Origin: an uncultured Lachnospiraceae bacterium
GTDB taxonomy: Bacteria; Bacillota; Clostridia; Lachnospirales; Lachnospiraceae
Assembly (NCBI GenBank): GCA_910576815.1
Contig: CAJTKA010000016.1
Span: 11,314 to 75,313, forward strand
Direction: 5' to 3'
Length of the DNA: 64,000 nt
Part shown: one piece after another, positions 16,468 to 24,925 of the stretch
Layout: each line of letters starts with the position of its first letter
Position numbering within the stretch: the first letter of the stretch is position 1
Position numbers and translations under genes: made by a program
Notes under the pieces: model-generated
What the model was told of the DNA's origin: nothing
Databases searched by the model: none
The model's input: only the letters and a program-made list of their open reading frames with translations

Positions 16468-17075
16468 GTGTATGCCTCCTTGCCTTTTCTGTGGTATGCC
16501 AGCCGCCTACATAGCGGCTCTGTCCGGTACTGGTGCTTTTTGGGGTTCTTTCTTTGGCAGGCTGCTGGCCGATGGATAGCGGCTTTCTTCGCCTCGATTT
16601 CAGCCTTTTTCTTTACCCTGATTTTTTCCTCGTACCGTTTCTGTGTCCCGTTGGCTTTGCGCCGGAGATATGCCTGGTGCAGCTTGTCCTTGCGTTCCTC
16701 TTTCTTCCGCAGGGTTTCCAGTTCCTCCGGCGTGAGGTTTACTTCCCCGAAGTGAGGCGGTATGTATTTCCCGACAAAATTGAAGTAAATCTCAACCTCC
16801 TGTGTGGTTTCAGCGCTGCCTTTCCGGTCACGCTCATGAACAAGGATTTTCTCCACAAACTCATTCAGCATGGTGGTAGTCAGGTTGTCAAAATTCTCAT
16901 ACTTGTCAACAAGGGCGATAAATTTCTCCGCTGATTTCCGGCTCTGCTCATATCCGGCGATTGCCTTTTCCAGTTCGGCAATCTCGCCGGAAAGGGATTC
17001 CTGTTCCTTTGCGTACTGTGCGTCCAGGGCGGCATATCTTGCGTCCGGCAGCTTGCCCAGCACATCAAATCCGCC
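16464..17075 (-). pseudogene. tnpX: TnpX-type large serine recombinase, C-terminal remnant
   Basis: About 205 residues of the C-terminal region of a large serine recombinase (DUF4368-containing): LGKLPDARYAALDAQYAKEQ, a coiled-coil stretch, FDNLTTTMLNEFVEKILVHE, then YIPPHFGEVNLTPEELETL and a very basic tail. The resolvase domain with the catalytic serine and the zinc domain are missing. The sequence changes directly into the alpha-galactosidase gene at about 17063-17080. The transposon therefore lacks its own integrase/excisionase and should be immobile unless helped in trans. Confidence 0.85.
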
Positions 17076-19165
17076 CCGTAATAGCATTTGCCGCTCTCCG
17101 TATCCCGGTACACCGAAGCGACGTCAAGTCCTCTCAATTTCACATAGCTCACCGACATATTACCATGCGTCTCCAGCATCACCACACTGAGCAGCGCGCG
17201 GTCTTTCTCCTTAGAGACAAACATCCACGCCGTATACGCCGCCGTAAACGGATCGGACAGCCGATAATACCTGCCCCGCCGTATCAGTTCTTCCCATTTC
17301 TTATACTGTGCGATCTGCTCCCTGACTGCCGCCTTTTCTTCTTCCGTCAGCTTTTCGGGGTCCAGCTCATAACCGAACGCGCCCGCCATCGCTACCACGC
17401 TTCTTGTGTGCAGGCTCACGCTCCTGCCGGTCTGATGGTTGGGCACCGCCGACACATGGGAACAGACGGTGGACGCCGGATAAAAGAAGGAAGTGCCGTA
17501 CTGGATCCGCAGCCTGTCCAGCGCATCCGTGTTATCGCTGCACCAGATCTGAGGCGTGTAGTAGAGCATCCCCGCATCAAACCTGCCGCCGCCGCTGCAG
17601 CCCTCTATCAGAAGATACGGATATTTTTGCAGCAGTCTTTCCAGGAAATCATATACCCCGAGCACATAATCGTAAGTCACCTTGCCCTGCACCGTTTTCC
17701 CTGAAAATACATCCACAATGCTGCGGTTCATATCCCATTTCACATACTCGATGTTTCCCTGGTCAAGAATATCACAGATCTGCCCGAAAATATGATCTCT
17801 CACATCTTTTCTGGAAAAGTCCAACACCAGTTGGTTCCTGCTTCTGACAGGCTCCCTGCCGGAAATCCGCAGCACCCAGTCGGGATGTTTCCTGTACAGT
17901 TCGCTGTCCTCCGACACCATCTCCGGCTCGATCCAGATACCGAATTTTATACCCTCCGCATTGACTTTTTCTATCAGCTCCTGCAGGGTGCAGCCCAGTT
18001 TTTTCTCGTTGACCTGCCAGTCTCCAAGCCCGCTGTTATCGTCCTCCCGCTTTCCAAACCACCCATCGTCCATCACAAGCATATCGATGCCCAGCGCCGC
18101 CGTGCTCCCTGCCAGTTTTAATATGGTCTGCCCGTCGAAGGCAAAGTACGCCGTCTCCCAACTGTTGAGCAATACGGGACGGGGCGCGTCCTGAAACTTC
18201 CCTCGGCAAAGATGCTCTCTGATGCAGTCATGAAAATGTGCGGAAAGCAAACCGAATCCCTGATCGGAATAGCACAGGATCGTCTCGGGAATCGTCAGCT
18301 TCTCCCCCTGCACTAACGTGTAGTGAAATAAATCGCTCTGCAATCCCATCAAAAGCCTTGTCTGGTCATACTGATCCCGCTCCGCCTCGCAGAGGAAATT
18401 GCCGCTGTAGACAAAGACCATACCGTAGCAGCTTCCCGCATCCTCCGTGGCGTTTTTGTCCGCTAGGATCACCGCCGGATTATACTGGTGGCTGGAAGTC
18501 CCTCTGCGTCTGCCGATGGCGTAAGTGCCGTGCCTCAGCGTCTCCCGCTGTAAATTTCTCTCCATGGTATGCCTGCCGTAAAAGCTCAACAGATCAAAGC
18601 TTCCCGTAACAAAATCCAGACAGGCGGACACCGCCTTCTCGACCGTCACATTTTTGCTTCCCCGATTTTCCAGGATAGCGCTTCTGGTGATGATATCCGC
18701 TTCTTCCAGCACGCCGTAGAGAAGTGTCACCCGCAAGCCGCTCACCTTATCCTCCAAAGTGATCTCCAGCGTCTGCGCCTCTCCTGCGTCAGCATAGACT
18801 GCCGGAAGTCCCGGCAGCCCATACTTTCCTTCCTTGATCTCATGAGCGATATAGCGTAAGTCACAGCACTCAGAACCGTCTTCGTTTCGGACGATCAAGG
18901 CGCTGTTTCTGAAATCCCCAACGCCCATCAGCGGATATTCCTGCGGCAGTGCATCCAGAGAGTACGTCCTGTCGTTCCCCACATCCCACGGATTCCCGGA
19001 AAACCCTCTGTCATAACAGGTGAGCAGATAATCCATATTTCCATACACACGCCCGCCATAATACAGATGCAGCAAAAATCCGTACGCATCCACTTTCATT
19101 TGATAAGAGGTGTATGCTGTATCCAAAGCAAAAATCCGATTTTCCTGCTGAAATCTACTTGCCAT
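17063..19165 (-). pseudogene. GH36 alpha-galactosidase, truncated at its 3' end by the transposon remnant
   Basis: The first 700 or so residues of a cytoplasmic GH36 alpha-galactosidase. Visible are the nucleophile motif YVKWDMNRS (Asp about residue 475), the acid/base region CSDNTDALDR, and EGCSGGGGRFD. Homology stops at GKCYYGADLM, where the sequence runs into tnpX; the following 60 codons are a readthrough of the tnpX fragment in the wrong frame. Family members are about 730 residues, so only about 30 C-terminal residues are lost. All catalytic residues remain, so activity is uncertain rather than excluded. It would split galactose from raffinose-type sugars imported by the neighbouring permeases. 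Confidence 0.85.
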
Positions 19166-19189
19166 AATCGTTCCCTTCCTACAAAATGA

Positions 19190-20032
19190 TTACTTCACCG
19201 CTCCGTTTACCACCCCATTCAAAATCTGTTTCTGGCAGATCACATAGAATACCAGAATCGGGATCAGCGACAGCAGATAGGATGCAAACGCCAGATTATA
19301 GTTGGTTCCAAACTGCGACTGGAAATTGAGCTGCGCAAGCGGCAGTGTATTCTCGGAAGATCCCGCCATGATGATGAGCGGCGTCATCACATCATTCCAG
19401 ACCGCCAGCGCCGTGATGACCGCCACCGTCGCGTGCATCGGCTTCATGATCGGGAAAATGATGGCCCAATAGGTCCGCCAGGTGGAAGCGCCGTCCACTC
19501 TCGCCGCCTCCTCAAGCGCCAGTGGAATGTTGGTAAGATAGCCCGAGTACAGCATGACATTCATCGGCATATAAAATACCACATACAACAGGATCACGCC
19601 GAACCAGTTCGCAAGTCCCATCTCCGCCGTCTGCTTAGCAAGCGGCATCATCAGGATCGCAAAAGGCACGAACATACCGCTGACGATAAACAGGTATACA
19701 AAGTTATAAAATTTACTTTTCTTATTTCGCCCCAGCGTATAGCCCATCAGCGAATGGATCAAAATAGAAAGCCCCACCGTCAACACGGAGATTAAAAGGC
19801 TGTTCTTTAAGGAATTCCAGAAATCCGTCACCCGCATGGCCTCCCTAAAATTGTCAAGGCTCCACACCTTGGGCAGCGATAAGATACCGCTGATGCTGTT
19901 GGTCATCTCCGAAGGCTGTTTGAATGCGATCACAACAGTCATGTAAAGCGGAAAGATGATCGTGGAAAGACCGAGAATCAAAAGCACCATAGCAGTTCTG
20001 TTTGATTTTCCGACTGTCGATGTTTTCTTCAT
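19190..20032 (-). CDS. carbohydrate ABC transporter permease (MalG/MsmG type)
   Basis: A 280-residue inner-membrane permease with six membrane segments and the EAA loop EEAARVDGASTWRTYWAIIFP that docks the ATPase. It overlaps the upstream permease by four bases (ATGA) and is followed after 24 bases by the alpha-galactosidase. Context indicates uptake of alpha-galactosides. No ATPase gene is present; CUT1 systems often share a genome-encoded MsmK-like ATPase. Confidence 0.9.
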   Translation of the reverse strand: MKKTSTVGKSNRTAMVLLILGLSTIIFPLYMTVVIAFKQPSEMTNSISGILSLPKVWSLDNFREAMRVTDFWNSLKNSLLISVLTVGLSILIHSLMGYTLGRNKKSKFYNFVYLFIVSGMFVPFAILMMPLAKQTAEMGLANWFGVILLYVVFYMPMNVMLYSGYLTNIPLALEEAARVDGASTWRTYWAIIFPIMKPMHATVAVITALAVWNDVMTPLIIMAGSSENTLPLAQLNFQSQFGTNYNLAFASYLLSLIPILVFYVICQKQILNGVVNGAVK

Positions 20033-20904
20033 AACTGCTCCTCCTTTGAACTGGAAAATTTCATCTGCGCCACAGAGATCACTACGATCACAATAAAGAA
20101 TACCACCGCGTTTGCACTCTGGAAGCCGAACTGTCCGCCCGACATACCGTTGTTGTAGATCAGGTAGGAGATGGACTCCGTGCTCTGCGCGGGACCGCCC
20201 TTGGTCAGGGCGATGATCTGGTCAAACACCATCAGGAAGTTTTTCACGCACAATACCATATTGATGGAGAAAAACGGAATGATCAGCGGAAATGTCAGAT
20301 GCTTGAACTGCTTCCAGCCGGTAGCGCCATCCAGACCACCCGCCTCGTAAACATCCTCGGGCACGGTCTGTAATCCCGAGATATAGATGATCGTATTCAT
20401 GGCAATGGCCTGCCATGCGCAGACGATCATCACGCCAATCCATGCCTTGCTCGGGCTTGACAGGATGCTGGAACTGAGCGACGTTACGCCTGTCATATCC
20501 GCCAGCGCAGGCACGATGTAAGTAAAGAAGTAGTTGAAAATGTAACCTACTACCAGGGAACCGAGTATGTTCGGCAAAAAGTACGCCCCGCGGAAAAATC
20601 CCTTCGCCCGAATCTTGCTGTTTAGTAAAAGCGCCATGATCAGACTGAGCACATTCACCACAATGGTGGTCACCAGCGCAAGCTTGATGGTAAACAGGTA
20701 GGATTTCCCTACGCGTGCATCCGAAAACAAATCGATGTAGTTGCGAAGCCCCACCCAGTCATGACTGCCAAAGCCTCGGTAATTGGTAAAGCTGTAGAGG
20801 GCGCCGCGGATCAGCGGAATCGTGTTAAAGCAGATAAACAGCGCCAGAATCGGTATCGTTATCAGTAAAAACGTTCTTTTTCTTTCATTTTCATGTTTTG
20901 ACAT
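20029..20904 (-). CDS. sugar ABC transporter permease (MalF/MsmF type)
   Basis: A 291-residue permease, six membrane helices, EAA loop YEAGGLDGATGWKQFKHLTFP. It pairs with the MalG-type protein downstream. The gene is intact, but its solute-binding protein and promoter upstream have been deleted (see 20922-21110), so the system probably cannot import its substrate and may not be transcribed from its own promoter. Confidence 0.9.
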   Translation of the reverse strand: MSKHENERKRTFLLITIPILALFICFNTIPLIRGALYSFTNYRGFGSHDWVGLRNYIDLFSDARVGKSYLFTIKLALVTTIVVNVLSLIMALLLNSKIRAKGFFRGAYFLPNILGSLVVGYIFNYFFTYIVPALADMTGVTSLSSSILSSPSKAWIGVMIVCAWQAIAMNTIIYISGLQTVPEDVYEAGGLDGATGWKQFKHLTFPLIIPFFSINMVLCVKNFLMVFDQIIALTKGGPAQSTESISYLIYNNGMSGGQFGFQSANAVVFFIVIVVISVAQMKFSSSKEEQL

Positions 20905-20921
20905 CCCATTTTACCCCCTTC

Positions 20922-21110
20922 CTACTGTGCACTTCCGTGTGCCGCTTCATACTCCTGCACCATACGGATGATATCTCTGTTATATCTCTGCCAGCTCATG
21001 TCGAAATTTTTCAAAAACGCATCTTTATCCTTCTCAATGAGGAAGGTCTGCAGCAGCGCATCCACCGACATCTCCGATGGATAATAGTGATCCTGGTAAT
21101 CTGTCATATT
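20922..21110 (-). pseudogene. sugar ABC transporter solute-binding protein, last ~60 residues only
   Basis: The frame ends 18 bases before the MalF-type gene, where the binding protein belongs. Its last residues (DYQDHYYPSEMSVDALL ... FDMSWQRYNRDIIRMVQEY) are typical of the C-terminal helices of family 1 binding proteins. Further upstream the minus-strand frame stays open only because it is antisense to the AraC gene and shows no binding-protein features. About 350 residues, including the lipoprotein signal, are missing. Confidence 0.7.
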
Positions 21111-21111
21111 G

Positions 21112-21857
21112 CCGCTTGCGTGTTTCACTACTGTCTCTCGGGTACGGGCATCCTGCACGCCGACGACGCCCATGGCGAAACGATCACCCATCAGGTAAAG
21201 AGCGGCCAGGGCTTTATGATCTTCCCGAACCAAATCTGTACTTACATAGCGGATCACGATATCCCCTGGGAATATGTGTGGATCGAATTTGACGGACTGC
21301 GCGCCAGAGAAACGGTGCAGCTTGCCGGGCTGACCCCCGATCAGCCTGTCTACAAGGCACGCCATAAAGACATTGCCGAGACCATGAAAAACGAGATGCT
21401 CTACATCGTAAACCACAAGAAGGAATCTCCCTTTCATCTGATCGGGCACCTCTATCTGTTTATTGACAGCTTTGTCCGCGCCTCCACTTCCACGCAGATC
21501 GGCAAGGGCAACAGCCTGCGCGACTTTTATATCAAAGAAGCGTTCTCCTTTATCGAGCAGAACTTCCAAAACGACATCTCGGTGGAGGATATCGCTGCCA
21601 CCTGCGGCTTAAACCGCAGCTATTTCGGCAAGATTTTTCATGAAAATACGGGCAAATCCCCCCAAGCATTCCTGATCTCCTACCGTATGACCAAGGCTGC
21701 TGAGCTGCTAAAACTGACAGAATTGTCAGTCGCTGATATCGGAAACGCCGTAGGCTATCCGAACCAGCTCCATTTTTCGAGAGCATTCAAAAACGTATAT
21801 GGTATTTCCCCCAGGCAATGGCGCTGCGAAAATAAGGCGATCAGCCTAAAATCATGA
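21112..21857 (+). pseudogene. AraC family regulator (MsmR-like), N-terminus deleted
   Basis: About 245 residues of an AraC/XylS regulator. The sugar-sensing cupin domain is entered midway at FHYCLSGTGILHAD, continues VKSGQGFMIFPNQI and IPWEYVWIEFDGL, and is followed by a complete double HTH (ISVEDIAATCGLNRSYFGKI ... LSVADIGNAVGYPNQLHFSR). The first 35 or so residues and the start are lost; upstream sequence is antisense to the binding-protein remnant. In related raffinose loci such a regulator is divergent from the transporter operon, so one deletion removed both 5' ends and the shared promoter. Confidence 0.75.
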
Positions 21858-21939
21858 CCGCAGTTTTCTGTCCCCGGAAAATCAAGTCATCATTCTGATA
21901 TTTTTTACCTCTTTCTGATTTTCGAAAGGACGATCCTCC

Positions 21940-21948
21940 TGCTATAAT
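21940..21948 (+). promoter_or_regulatory. extended -10 promoter element for the GH94 gene
   Basis: TGCTATAAT, an extended -10 (TGnTATAAT), about 55 bases before the TTG start at 22001. The upstream TTTCGA at 17-base spacing is a poor -35, as is common with extended -10 promoters. Confidence 0.55.
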
Positions 21949-22000
21949 GACAGCATAAAGACACCTATCGACCACAAATTGGAGCAAGGAGGGCCTAATC

Positions 22001-24700
22001 TTGAAACAGATCACTTTTATTGACGAACATGGAAGCTTTCTCTTAAAACAACCGGAAAACACGAATTACTTATATTTCCCGCTGGCCTCGGAAAAGGGCT
22101 TAAAAAGCAGTGTCACCCCGCTGTTTGGCGGCGACGCGAAGCTGGATCAGGAGACTTTTTTATTAGAGCCCGTCAGCTCGGAAAACTTACATAATAACAG
22201 GGCCGTCCGCAATTTCTGGTGCCATGTGGAAGGAAACGGCATCTTTTCCGCCATGGGCGCTTCCGCCGGGCAGGAAGCCGCAAGGTTCACCCCCGATCAG
22301 GATGAAACGGAACTTACGGCCGGTTTTCAGTGGCAAAGGGTAAAACGCTCCTCCCAAAAGTTTCAGCTGGAATCCACCGTTACCGCCTTTATCCCGACAG
22401 ACTGCAACGTGGAGATTTTGCATATCACCGTAAAGAACCTGGCAAAACAGCCTCAGACACTTACTCCTTTCGGCGCGCTTCCCATCTACGGCAGAAGCGC
22501 GGATAACATCAGAGATCACCGCAACGTGACTTCTATGCTCCACCGCATTGAGACCACGGCGGACGGCGTGTTTGTCTGCCCCACCATGTCCTTTGATGAA
22601 AAGGGACACCGCCCCAACCACAAAATCTACTATGCCCTCGGCTGCGGCGGCGACGGTACGAAACCCACAGACTTCTACCCCACGGTGGAAAGCTTTATCG
22701 GCGAGGGCGGCTTCTATACGCAGCCGCAGGCCGTCCACGATCTGCTCTCCGGCGTTCCTGCTGGCGCAAAAGCCGAAGGGCGGGAAGCGATGGGCGCTTT
22801 CCGTTTTGAAAAACTTACCTTAGCGCCCGATGAAAGCAAAGATTACATCCTGCTGCTCGGTGTGGAGGATACCAAAGAAGCCATCGACGCTATCCTGCAG
22901 ACATACAATTCCTCCGCAAAAGTGGACGAGGCTCTCAATCAAACAAAAGCGTATTGGCAAAAGAGCGTGAATGCCGCCTTCCATACAGGAGATGCGGATT
23001 TTGACAAACTGATGAAATGGGTCTGCTTCCAGCCCTTCCTGCGCCGACTTTTCGGCTGCTCCTTCCTGCCTCACCATGACTACGGCAGAGGCGGCAGAGG
23101 CTGGCGCGATCTCTGGCAGGACTGCCTTTCCCTGCTTTTGTTAGAGCCGGGGGACGTAGGCCGCATGATCGCCTTAAACTATGGCGGCGTCCGCATTGAC
23201 GGCACCAACGCAACCATCATCGGCGCAGGCGACGGCAATTTCATTGCTGACAGAAACGGAATCGCCAGAGTCTGGATGGATCACGCGCTCTGGCCGCAGA
23301 TGACCACCAAGCTCTACATCGACCAGACAGGAGATATCGGCATCCTCAATCGGGAAGCGCCTTATTTTAAGGATGCGCAGATTCTGCGGGGAACCGGTAC
23401 GGACACAAATTGGAATCCCCAACTGGGCAGCAGCCAGCGGACACTGGCCGGTGAGATCTATACGGGCACTATTTTGGAGCACCTTTTGATCCAGCAGTTG
23501 ACTGCCTTTTACGAGGTGGGCGATCACAACGTCTACCGACTGCGCGGCGCGGACTGGAACGACGCGCTGGATATGGCCTCTGAACACGGGGAGAGCGTAG
23601 CCTTCACCTGCGCTTATGCGGGAAATCTGCTGGAACTCGCGGCGCTTTTGCGGCTCCTTGACGAACAGAGCGAAAGCCACACGGTATCACTCCTTACGGA
23701 AATTTCTATCCTGCTTACAAACAATCCTGCGGTCTATGACAATACAGATAAAAAGCGGGAGATCCTTTTGAATTATGTAAACCAATGCCGCTGCACGGTG
23801 GTCGGAACCCGCAGTGAATTTTCTCTCGCTGCTCTCGCCGTCGATCTTACCGAGAAGGCAAACTGGCTGATGAATCACTTACGCTCTCAGGAATGGGTGG
23901 ATGTATCTGCAGACGAAGGCTGGTACAACAGCTACTATGACGATCACGGAAGGTCTGTGGACGGCATTTTTGACGGCAGGGTGCGCATGATGCTCACGGG
24001 ACAGGTCTTCTCCATCATGAGCGGTGTGGCGGATGCGGAACAGATCCGCAAGATCACAAAGAGCGCCGACCATTATCTCTACCAAAAGGAAACCGGCGGC
24101 TACCGCTTAAACACTGACTTTGAAGAACTGAAATTCGATATGGGACGGATGTTCGGCTTTGCTTACGGCGAAAAGGAAAACGGTGCTGTCTTCTCCCACA
24201 TGACGGTCATGTACGCCAACGCCCTCTACCGCCGAGGCTTCGTCAGGGAGGGCTGGAAAGCTCTAAAGACGCTGGCCGACACTGCCCTCGACTTCGATAC
24301 CAGCCACATTTATCCGGGAATCCCCGAATATTTCAGGGCGGACGGCAGAGGGATGTACCACTATCTGACCGGCGCGGCAAGCTGGTATATGCTGACCCTG
24401 ATCACGGAAGTCTTCGGCGTGCGCGGCGAAGCAGGCGACCTGCTTCTTTCTCCGAAACTTCTGGGCGAACAATTTGACGAAGCGGGTTGCGCTTCCGTCT
24501 CCCTTCCTTTTGCAGGCAGGGATCTCACCGTCACCTACCGCAGCCGTGAGAAAAAAGATTTCGGCTCCTACCGCATCGGTTCGGCGGTCTGTGACAAGGA
24601 AAATCTTTCCGTAAACGACGACGCTTCCCTCCTTCTGCCGCGAAAGAGCATCGAGGAGCTGTCCGACGGACCTCACGAAATTATTGTGGAGCTGGTATAA
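22001..24700 (+). CDS. GH94 glycoside phosphorylase (laminaribiose/oligoglucan phosphorylase-like)
   Basis: An 899-residue GH94 enzyme, which breaks a beta-glucosidic bond with phosphate to give glucose 1-phosphate. The start is TTG, eight bases after AAGGAGG. The (alpha/alpha)6 catalytic part holds YGRGGRGWRDLWQDCL and the general acid in GADWNDALD (Asp about 518). The sequence differs clearly from the cellobiose phosphorylase encoded next. Its size and the GGVRIDGTNATIIG block fit laminaribiose or 1,2-beta-oligoglucan phosphorylases better, but substrate cannot be settled by reading. The next gene follows after a 225-base structured spacer. Confidence 0.8.
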   Translation: MKQITFIDEHGSFLLKQPENTNYLYFPLASEKGLKSSVTPLFGGDAKLDQETFLLEPVSSENLHNNRAVRNFWCHVEGNGIFSAMGASAGQEAARFTPDQDETELTAGFQWQRVKRSSQKFQLESTVTAFIPTDCNVEILHITVKNLAKQPQTLTPFGALPIYGRSADNIRDHRNVTSMLHRIETTADGVFVCPTMSFDEKGHRPNHKIYYALGCGGDGTKPTDFYPTVESFIGEGGFYTQPQAVHDLLSGVPAGAKAEGREAMGAFRFEKLTLAPDESKDYILLLGVEDTKEAIDAILQTYNSSAKVDEALNQTKAYWQKSVNAAFHTGDADFDKLMKWVCFQPFLRRLFGCSFLPHHDYGRGGRGWRDLWQDCLSLLLLEPGDVGRMIALNYGGVRIDGTNATIIGAGDGNFIADRNGIARVWMDHALWPQMTTKLYIDQTGDIGILNREAPYFKDAQILRGTGTDTNWNPQLGSSQRTLAGEIYTGTILEHLLIQQLTAFYEVGDHNVYRLRGADWNDALDMASEHGESVAFTCAYAGNLLELAALLRLLDEQSESHTVSLLTEISILLTNNPAVYDNTDKKREILLNYVNQCRCTVVGTRSEFSLAALAVDLTEKANWLMNHLRSQEWVDVSADEGWYNSYYDDHGRSVDGIFDGRVRMMLTGQVFSIMSGVADAEQIRKITKSADHYLYQKETGGYRLNTDFEELKFDMGRMFGFAYGEKENGAVFSHMTVMYANALYRRGFVREGWKALKTLADTALDFDTSHIYPGIPEYFRADGRGMYHYLTGAASWYMLTLITEVFGVRGEAGDLLLSPKLLGEQFDEAGCASVSLPFAGRDLTVTYRSREKKDFGSYRIGSAVCDKENLSVNDDASLLLPRKSIEELSDGPHEIIVELV
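23773..23782 (+). repeat. XerD-arm 10-mer TTATGTAAAC, copy 1
   Basis: TTATGTAAAC followed by C, within the GH94 coding sequence (codons for N-Y-V-N-Q). Identical to the XerD-binding arm of the Bacillus subtilis dif site. One of eight copies in the window. Confidence 0.5.
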
Positions 24701-24782
24701 TATTCCTTTACACTGCGCAATGTTCTTGCTATCATAAAAACAACTGCATGGAAACACTTGGGCGAATACGCTCAGAATGGAC

Positions 24783-24907
24783 TCAAGATTGAAAAATAAG
24801 TCTGATGACCTTATTTTTCAATCGGAAATTTGTGCCGAAGCGTCACAAATTTCCTTGATCGCAGAGCAAAATCTGATATTTTGCTCGCGTTCCTCAGCAC
24901 AGAACGC
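24783..24907 (+). repeat. multi-hairpin leader between the two GH94 genes (copy A of a double-hairpin element)
   Basis: Four consecutive stems: GATTGAAAAATAAG/CTTATTTTTCAATC (24787-24823), GGAAATTTGTG/CACAAATTTCC (24824-24854), GAGCAAAAT/ATTTTGCTC (24864-24886) and GCGTTC/GAACGC (24887-24907). The first two may be enclosed by an outer TCAAG/CTTGA pair. The GH94 ribosome site begins about 10 bases after the last stem. The first two stems share architecture with the element at 45971-46032. This could be a structured intercistronic RNA or a mobile palindromic repeat. Confidence 0.65.
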
Positions 24908-24925
24908 TTCAGAATGGAGGAAACT

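Noticed and set aside
16880..17062. C-terminal 60 codons of the long GH36 frame
   Set aside because: They are antiframe readthrough of the tnpX coding sequence on the same strand; the product (ending LTSMRILTT) has no GH36 character.
2926..17075. Prophage
   Set aside because: Replisome-organizer and DnaC-like genes are present, but there are no structural, terminase or lysis genes, and tnpW/tnpV/mobA define a mobilizable transposon.
20922..21569. 215-codon minus-strand frame as a full gene
   Set aside because: Only the last ~60 residues match a binding protein; the rest is antisense to an AraC regulator.
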